Assembly (NCBI GenBank): GCA_027000105.1
Contig: JALTOP010000427.1
Coordinates: 1 to 38,539, forward strand
DNA: 38,539 nucleotides
Direction of reading: 5' to 3'
DNA from: Planctomycetaceae bacterium
Lineage (GTDB): Bacteria > Planctomycetota > Planctomycetia > Planctomycetales > Planctomycetaceae
Made by a program: the position numbers and the translations under genes. The number at the start of each line of letters is the position of its first letter. Position 1 is the stretch's first letter. This document shows, in pieces, positions 32,677 through 38,539 of this stretch. The notes under the pieces were generated by a model. The model did no database searches. It was not told where the DNA came from and worked only from the letters and a program-made list of their open reading frames with translations.

Positions 32677-35600
32677 ATGGTATTCGCTTTAACGGAAAAC
32701 TCGTTGACGCTTTTACGAAGCGTTCGCATGGCCACTTTGGCTCTGCTTTCGCTGCTGCTGCTCACGTGGTGCTCCACCGCGCAGTCGCAGGAAGCTGCCA
32801 AGGGACCTTCGTTGAAAGGGAAAGAGATCACACCCATCCCGTTGAACCCACAGGCGAAACCGGGGGTGCCCTCACGAATAAGGCGAGACCTCATCTATAT
32901 GCCGGATTCCGAGGGGAAAATCAGGCCCGTTCCTCTGGATGTGACCATGGAGAAGTATCTCGACTGGCTCGATCGGGAGGATTCGGCGGCTCGATCCGGA
33001 TTGCCTGCCAACGTAATCGAAAATCTGCTTTGCAGGGGAAGCATCCAGTATTCCGCCAATCGGACTCCCTGGGCTTTTCTGTCCTGCCAACTGGAAATCG
33101 AAGTGCAGAACTCACCGCAGTGGCAGTTCATTCCGTTGAATATGAAAGAAGCGACACTGGCCGGCATGATTGAAAAGAACAGGCCCACCCGGAATGAAGG
33201 TCTGCTGCTGACACGGGAAGGGAAGGAGAATCAATGGGTTCTCTGGTACCGAAACCGTCGGCGAATCGATCTGACAGTCGATCTGTTTGTGCCGATCCAG
33301 GTTGCAGGTGACCAGCATCACCTGACCGTTTCGTTCCCCACGGCTTCCCGGACGGAACTGCAGTTCCAACTCGATCACAAGGAAGTCGCGCTCGAACTGA
33401 AAAGCAAAGGCTTCGATGTCGTTGAACAGAATGAAAAAGGAACCCTGATCACAATCAAGGGATTCAACCAGTTGGTCGATTTTTTCTGGTCGCCCATGCT
33501 GAAACAGTCGCAGATGCCTGCAGAATACGACGTCGATTCCCAAATTTATGTCACGCGGACAAGTGATTCAACCACGATCGACGCCACACAAAACATCACC
33601 GTGAAACGGGGCAAACTGGATCGTCTGAAAATACGCATCCCTTCCCCTTTCAATATCGACAGCGTCAAAGCAGACCAACCGTACGAATACTCGATCGGAA
33701 CGGATCGCTCGCTGATTACACTGATCTTCCAGAAGCCGATTGAAAAATCGGTGAAAATTGATTGGCAATTGACGGCTCCCATTCGGAAATTCGAATCGGA
33801 ACTGCTGCTGGATCAATTCGATGTCATGGGAGCGAAAACGCAAACAGGAAAAATTGCGATCCTGAAATCGCGGGATTGGCGGATTGGCCAAATTCCTTCC
33901 AAAACGAAAAATGTCTACCAGATTAATGTCAGGCAAATCCCCCGGGAGGGAAAGTATTCGCAGGCCTTCCAGTTCTACGGACAACCCTGGCGACTTGCCC
34001 TGGCGACGCAAAGAACGCAGGCAAGATATTCAGTCGACACATTTTACGATCTGAAAGCGGGAACTGATTCCCTTCAACTGACGGTCGATTTCGACATCAC
34101 CCCCCGCAATGGCACCATTGAATCGGTTCAACTCCAATGGCCCGAATTCACATCCGGTCAATGGACGATCGAGGAAATCGTGCAAGGTTCGAGCGGCTTG
34201 TCGATCAACTGGAGTATCGACGGAAAACTTGATCTGCCCCGCTGGGACAAAAAAGACACGATTCGACTGGTCGCCTCGCGGAAGATGGAGAAACCCTCTG
34301 CCGAAGTCGCCGGGAAAAAGGATAAACTTCCCTTTTCGCTGCCACGAATATCGACTTCCGATTCCCACACAGAACAGCAGATTCTGAGAATCACATCCGA
34401 TGCCGGTTCTTATGAATTGATCCTCACCGGAACGGGGTTCCAAAAATTGAACGCGGAAGAAATTTCGCCCGATCTGGCGGCCAGAGAAATCTACAATTCT
34501 GGTAATGGAAGATTCTCCCGCCAAAGCTGGTATCGCATCACGGATTCCAAACAGGATATCTCCTTCACGTTCACCGAAATCATCAGAAAAGTTCGCTGTG
34601 AATCGGAAGTTCAAATTCGGCGAATCATTTCCATGCAAAAAAAGGCTGTCTATCGTCAGGTTCTGAACTACTCGATTTCGGAACTGGCAGCGGAACAGTT
34701 GATCGTTCGAGTTCCCACTTTGCCGACCAACTCAAACGCACAGCCAGGCTTGCAAAATGTTCGCTTCCTCGATGAATTGGGAAATGTGCTGGAGACCAGA
34801 TCAGGCACTCCATCCCGATCCGACTCGCGCATCCCTTCCAACTCGCCGGAAGATCGTGACACCGATTCCACCGGGAAGCAGATTCCATCTCCATCTCCCG
34901 ATCGGCTCTTGATCGTTCAACTGCCTCAACCTGTTCTGGGAGATTATCAATTGATCATTCAGGGAGAGCTTCCATTAAATACTTCCAACGAATCAGGCGA
35001 CGGAACAGGAGGCGGAACAGACAGCAGAACAGACAGCAGAACAGAAAAGTACAAGACAACGGTTCCTGTCTATCTTCCGTACCGGGCAGACCATTTTCTG
35101 TTAAAATTGTCGAATCGTTCGGCCTATCAAATCAGACCGATCGAAAACAGTTGGGTTTTGCAACTGGCCGATGATCAGTACCCTGCGGAAAAGTTGATTC
35201 CCGTCTGGAAAGGGGAGCCTGCCACCCAGACCATCCCATTGATGATCGACGTCAGTCGAAGCCGGCTGGATGAACAGATCGGTGCCGTTGAGGGGACAGT
35301 GGAAACCTGGATTTCCAGTCGTGGGCCCATCATGAGTGAACTCGTTTTCGACCTGACGCACATGCCCCCGCTTTTCAGCTTGAGGAACGTGGATAACTTT
35401 GAAATTGTCTCGGTTGACTGCTATTGGGATCAGGGATCGGGATCAGGCCGGGCGAACCTGACACTTGACCAGAACGACAATGGTCTTACCTACCTGCTAC
35501 CCGAAACGGTTGTCGGACGAACCGGCAAACTGGTTGTGAAAGTCATTCAAAAAGAGAATAAAACAGGTCTGTTGGGAAAATTGAAACTGGCCGTTCCTGA

Positions 35601-36237
35601 TCATTCCCTTGCGAGCCAGATCGCCTGGTTACAGTGGAGCATTCATTTCCCCGATGGAACGTACCTGTTTTCCCCTCCCCGCGGTCTGTCTGCCAACTAC
35701 AGTTGGCGATGGCAAACCCTGGGATTTCGTCGTGTCAACAACTCGAATAAATTACCACGATCCGGCACACCGGCGAATACCGTTGTGCCGCCCGGCGATA
35801 ATTCCTACTCATTCACCAGTGTCGGCTGGATCGATCAGATCGAAATCCGATGTATCGGGCGTGGCTTGCTGATGGTCATCGGAACCGGTATCCCATTGAT
35901 TGTTGCGCTCTTCTTCGCTGGAAGACCCCGCGATCAAAAACTTCGTGGGGCGTTGTTGCTTGTCGCGCTGACAGGGGCAGTTGTAACCCAATTTCCGGAA
36001 CAGATGGCGATCCTTGCGCAACCATTACTGATCGGCATCTTTTTCACACTGCTGGCGACCTGGGTGGCAGGGAAGTTGCGTTCTTCCCAGGAAGACCCGA
36101 CCCTGATCATTATTGGCCCTTCCCATACGCAGGGAAGTGATGCAACCGCGGAGCCTGTCATCTCCTTTCACGATCCTGCAGGCGACGAAGTGACCAAAAT
36201 ACAATCTCCCCCCGTTTCGAGTCTGGAGTCACCCTGA
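32677..36237 (+). CDS. Very large secreted or membrane-anchored protein of unknown function
   Basis: I do not recognise a family. The 1186-residue product has an N-terminal signal-like helix (about residues 18-36, LLSLLLLTWCSTA; an ATG at 32728 would start right before it). About 1000 residues follow that alternate polar and beta-strand-like segments. At the C-terminus are two or three membrane helices near 1062-1083 and 1088-1133, then a polar cytoplasmic-side tail. A serine/arginine/aspartate-rich linker (about 715-745) and a TDSR repeat (about 780-790) separate parts of the ectodomain. The layout suggests a large periplasmic or outer-face domain held in the membrane. The stop overlaps a small ORF (TGATGA). 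The next large gene has a similar layout. Confidence 0.75.
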   Translation: MVFALTENSLTLLRSVRMATLALLSLLLLTWCSTAQSQEAAKGPSLKGKEITPIPLNPQAKPGVPSRIRRDLIYMPDSEGKIRPVPLDVTMEKYLDWLDREDSAARSGLPANVIENLLCRGSIQYSANRTPWAFLSCQLEIEVQNSPQWQFIPLNMKEATLAGMIEKNRPTRNEGLLLTREGKENQWVLWYRNRRRIDLTVDLFVPIQVAGDQHHLTVSFPTASRTELQFQLDHKEVALELKSKGFDVVEQNEKGTLITIKGFNQLVDFFWSPMLKQSQMPAEYDVDSQIYVTRTSDSTTIDATQNITVKRGKLDRLKIRIPSPFNIDSVKADQPYEYSIGTDRSLITLIFQKPIEKSVKIDWQLTAPIRKFESELLLDQFDVMGAKTQTGKIAILKSRDWRIGQIPSKTKNVYQINVRQIPREGKYSQAFQFYGQPWRLALATQRTQARYSVDTFYDLKAGTDSLQLTVDFDITPRNGTIESVQLQWPEFTSGQWTIEEIVQGSSGLSINWSIDGKLDLPRWDKKDTIRLVASRKMEKPSAEVAGKKDKLPFSLPRISTSDSHTEQQILRITSDAGSYELILTGTGFQKLNAEEISPDLAAREIYNSGNGRFSRQSWYRITDSKQDISFTFTEIIRKVRCESEVQIRRIISMQKKAVYRQVLNYSISELAAEQLIVRVPTLPTNSNAQPGLQNVRFLDELGNVLETRSGTPSRSDSRIPSNSPEDRDTDSTGKQIPSPSPDRLLIVQLPQPVLGDYQLIIQGELPLNTSNESGDGTGGGTDSRTDSRTEKYKTTVPVYLPYRADHFLLKLSNRSAYQIRPIENSWVLQLADDQYPAEKLIPVWKGEPATQTIPLMIDVSRSRLDEQIGAVEGTVETWISSRGPIMSELVFDLTHMPPLFSLRNVDNFEIVSVDCYWDQGSGSGRANLTLDQNDNGLTYLLPETVVGRTGKLVVKVIQKENKTGLLGKLKLAVPDHSLASQIAWLQWSIHFPDGTYLFSPPRGLSANYSWRWQTLGFRRVNNSNKLPRSGTPANTVVPPGDNSYSFTSVGWIDQIEIRCIGRGLLMVIGTGIPLIVALFFAGRPRDQKLRGALLLVALTGAVVTQFPEQMAILAQPLLIGIFFTLLATWVAGKLRSSQEDPTLIIIGPSHTQGSDATAEPVISFHDPAGDEVTKIQSPPVSSLESP
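35015..35038. repeat. In-frame 12-bp tandem duplication inside the large secreted protein gene
   Basis: GAACAGACAGCA occurs twice in a row and keeps the reading frame, giving TDSRTDSR in a linker. It is the only clear short tandem duplication noticed inside a gene. Confidence 0.7.
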
Positions 36238-36380
36238 TGAAGCCGCATCAGTGCGATCCGCCAAACCAGGAGAGCCACCGTTTGCGATCCATCCGCGATT
36301 ATCCCGCTGTCATTGATGCCAAAAACGAACCCCATAAGAAAGCAGACTGTTCGTGTGACGAAACTCGTCAATTGAATTGA
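36237..36380 (+). CDS. Possible small overlapping ORF (47 aa)
   Basis: The ATG overlaps the stop of the preceding large gene (TGATGA), a layout typical of translational coupling. The 47-codon ORF is hydrophilic and contains three cysteines (one near the start, two in DCSCDE near the end). It has no recognisable domain. It could equally be a chance ORF; the tight overlap is its only support. Confidence 0.3.
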   Translation: MKPHQCDPPNQESHRLRSIRDYPAVIDAKNEPHKKADCSCDETRQLN

Positions 36381-36416
36381 AAAACAGAATAAAAGGAAAA
36401 AACTGAATCATCAAAG

Positions 36417-36488
36417 ATGAAAGACATCACCATCACTCACCGTTTCATTCTGTTGCCAGGCAGCAGTAATCCGCTACGTAGAACATGA
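36417..36488 (+). CDS. Possible leader peptide ORF (23 aa) overlapping the next gene
   Basis: This 23-codon ORF starts at ATG 36417 and its stop overlaps the start of the next large gene (ATGA). That gene has no visible Shine-Dalgarno, so reinitiation from this ORF is a plausible route. The peptide is MKDITITHRFILLPGSS followed by six residues. AGGA lies too far upstream to be convincing. Confidence 0.25.
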   Translation: MKDITITHRFILLPGSSNPLRRT

Positions 36489-38539
36489 GCCAGTTGACCA
36501 AATATTTTCTGAAACTGTTATGCTTCCTGATTGCCATCAGCGCAGCAATAATGCCCGACAGCCGCCCCGCTTATGCGCAGAAATATGGGCAGAAGCAGAC
36601 ATTACAGGAATTCAGAAAGATTTACGTTCCCGAAGAATTGCCCGATTCCTGGCCGCCCGGTAATTGGCAACCATTTTCCTCAAAAAAATATTTTCAACTA
36701 CTGGAGCAGCAGAGCAAAAACAGTGCTCAACTCTCACAGGCCGGCATGATGCAGGCCCACTACCAGGCGACTTTTCGTGATGGACAACTTGTTGACGGGA
36801 AACTGACAGGCCGGTTCAGTTCCGAACAGGTTGCAAGCTGGAAAAACCTGGGAACAACCAACATCCAGTTGCATTCTCTTCGCTGGAAACAGGGGAAGAC
36901 AGATTGGGGCACAAACTCCGCTGGCCAGATCTTCATTCATCAGCGAGAAAAACAGACAGATCTGCAAGGCGACTGGAGCCTGAATGGTGTCGAGGGGAAT
37001 CAGGGAACACGGTTCGTTTTCAGGTTTCTTCGAGCGACACAAACGACGCTGCAACTGATTCTGCCCGCTTCTTTCCAGTTGAATTTTAGCGAAAGAACTC
37101 CCCCACCCTGCTTCGTAAAAGAACTTTCTCCCCGGTTGAAACAGTGGACTGTCTTTCTTTCGTCCCGGTCGGAATTGACCTTTTCCATCTCGCCGATTTC
37201 CAACGCGGTCGATAATCATCTGCTGATTTCCCGCCCCGTCCATTTACTCACTCTGGGAGTTTCCGAACAGAAATTCGTGACCGATTTCCAGGTTGAAATA
37301 CCGGGACAGACGGAAACCCGGGTCAATTTGTTTCTGCCCAAAGGATTCACGGCCGAACGGATTGAAATTGCCAAAAAAAAACTGACTGCCTGGGAATCCA
37401 CTCCGGGCAGCGATCAATTTTCTGAAGGGACGATCATTCCTGTCCGGCTACATAGCGACAGGGTTGACGCCCCAATCACTGTCCGGGTTTCCGGCCATCT
37501 GAACCAGAAAGATCATCGCCGGGTTTCCACTACTTTCCCCAGGCTTGTCGATGCCATTCAGATGCACGCTCAAATGACAGTGGTTGTCGAGGCACCGCTA
37601 CGGACAACCGACCTTTCAACCAGGGATCTCTATCAGATTGACGCTCGGGTTGGGCCGGGGATTCGGGATGCCTGGTCTTTCGCAGCCGATGGAATCAACC
37701 CCTCAATCGATATCTCTATAGATATCCCTGTTCCCCGATTGCAGGTCGAACAGCTTGTGATGTGCGGAATGCAACAGAAGCAGGTACATGAATTGAAGTA
37801 TTTCATGTTCTGGAAAACGGACGAGGAAGGATTGTTCACGGCGAAGTTCAACCTGATTTCCGGCTATGAAGTCGAAGAGATTCTGATTCTCTCACAGGCG
37901 AATCAGGAAGTCCCGTTTTCCTGGAATCTGAGAACCGAACAGGATCGCAGGAAACTACTGATTCATCTTTCAAATGAAATGGTTCCGGGACAGAAATTAT
38001 CCGTTTCCATCACGCTGCGGCCCCGTTCGTCCGGGAATCGACAAACTCGAATAACAATCCCCGCCCTGAAGTTGATCAATGGCGATCTGCTGGAAGACAA
38101 ACTCCTGATTACCCAGTCAGCAAACCTGAAGCCGTTTCCCCACAACGCCCCTCTCAAAAAGATCCCGCTGGATCAAATCAGAAAATGGGCCTCTGTCTGG
38201 AAAGAACTATCCATCGTGTACAGCGACCCCGAACATCAGTGGCTGTGCAAAGATATTTCCCTTGCCAATCGGATTCTCATCAAAACAGATACCGAGACAG
38301 ACAAACTGATCAACCCACAGGCAATCCCTTTACCCGGTGATGCCATTACTCCCCCTGCGACCCAGGGGCAAATAAAGCAGATCTTTCCTCCCCGGACAGA
38401 CTGGAAAGGTGTCATCAAGGCAATCTGGCATCGCCCCGGTTCCAGAAATCCCAAGATACAAATTGAATACAAACGGCAAACGGAACAGGGCCAGCCCTTC
38501 CCGTCAGAACTGGAGTTTCCCGATGAAATCACTCTCGAT
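36485..38539 (+). CDS. Second large secreted protein of unknown function (partial, runs off the window)
   Basis: The reading frame is open from ATG 36485 to the window end, giving at least 685 residues with no stop. It opens with a signal peptide (KYFLKLLCFLIAISAAIM, likely cleavage near AYAQ). A region then runs to about residue 230 with alternating polar and strand-like segments, followed by SEQKFVTDFQVEIPGQTETRVNLFLPKGF-type sequence near 255-285. This resembles the layout of the preceding 1186-residue protein, which reads ITVKRGKLDRLKIRIPSPF at a similar point, so the two may be paralogues. No known domain was recognised. Its C-terminus, and any membrane anchor, lies beyond the window. 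Confidence 0.75.
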   Translation, partial: MSQLTKYFLKLLCFLIAISAAIMPDSRPAYAQKYGQKQTLQEFRKIYVPEELPDSWPPGNWQPFSSKKYFQLLEQQSKNSAQLSQAGMMQAHYQATFRDGQLVDGKLTGRFSSEQVASWKNLGTTNIQLHSLRWKQGKTDWGTNSAGQIFIHQREKQTDLQGDWSLNGVEGNQGTRFVFRFLRATQTTLQLILPASFQLNFSERTPPPCFVKELSPRLKQWTVFLSSRSELTFSISPISNAVDNHLLISRPVHLLTLGVSEQKFVTDFQVEIPGQTETRVNLFLPKGFTAERIEIAKKKLTAWESTPGSDQFSEGTIIPVRLHSDRVDAPITVRVSGHLNQKDHRRVSTTFPRLVDAIQMHAQMTVVVEAPLRTTDLSTRDLYQIDARVGPGIRDAWSFAADGINPSIDISIDIPVPRLQVEQLVMCGMQQKQVHELKYFMFWKTDEEGLFTAKFNLISGYEVEEILILSQANQEVPFSWNLRTEQDRRKLLIHLSNEMVPGQKLSVSITLRPRSSGNRQTRITIPALKLINGDLLEDKLLITQSANLKPFPHNAPLKKIPLDQIRKWASVWKELSIVYSDPEHQWLCKDISLANRILIKTDTETDKLINPQAIPLPGDAITPPATQGQIKQIFPPRTDWKGVIKAIWHRPGSRNPKIQIEYKRQTEQGQPFPSELEFPDEITLD

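Overview
The window looks like a chromosome segment from a Planctomycetota bacterium (order Planctomycetales is my best guess). This rests on the mix of genes: a complete alternative complex III operon, a secreted formylglycine sulfatase, a Tad-type secretion/pilus locus, very large secreted proteins with no recognisable domain, frequent non-ATG starts, long intergenic gaps and roughly balanced base composition. No rRNA, tRNA, CRISPR array, IS element or prophage gene was seen. The genus cannot be fixed from the sequence alone.

Region 1 (1-8.5 kb, minus strand) is an alternative complex III operon in the order actA, actB, actC, actDE, actF. It encodes a quinol-oxidising, cytochrome-c/oxidase-feeding membrane complex. 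ActD and ActE are one polypeptide here. Further respiratory genes may lie beyond the left edge. Region 2 (8.5-16.8 kb) holds single housekeeping or redox genes: a YfcE-like phosphoesterase, methionine aminopeptidase, an unusual flavoprotein fused to a membrane iron-sulfur module, a secreted DUF547 protein, GTP cyclohydrolase I and a CaCA-family cation antiporter. Region 3 (17-22.3 kb) has a sulfatase, a two-TM coiled-coil hypothetical protein, an NtrC-like regulator with a degenerate AAA+ core, and purine nucleoside phosphorylase.

Region 4 (22.4-30 kb, minus strand) is a Tad/Flp-type locus. It encodes a prepilin peptidase, a TadE-like pseudopilin, CpaB/RcpC, a TadG-like protein, the TadA ATPase and the TadB and TadC platform proteins. 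Secretin, TadZ and Flp pilin are absent from it. Region 5 (30.5-38.5 kb, plus strand) has a 2-hydroxyacid dehydrogenase, an inositol-monophosphatase-family enzyme, and two very large secreted proteins of similar layout, the second cut by the window edge. Two tiny overlapping ORFs sit between these two.

The most unexpected window-scale signal is in the gaps. Most intergenic spacers, including those inside the Tad operon, contain short tandem duplications of 11-19 bp in two to four copies. These duplications lie almost only between genes. The second point of note is the flavoprotein/Fe-S fusion at 11.2-13.4 kb, whose flavoprotein half appears circularly permuted.
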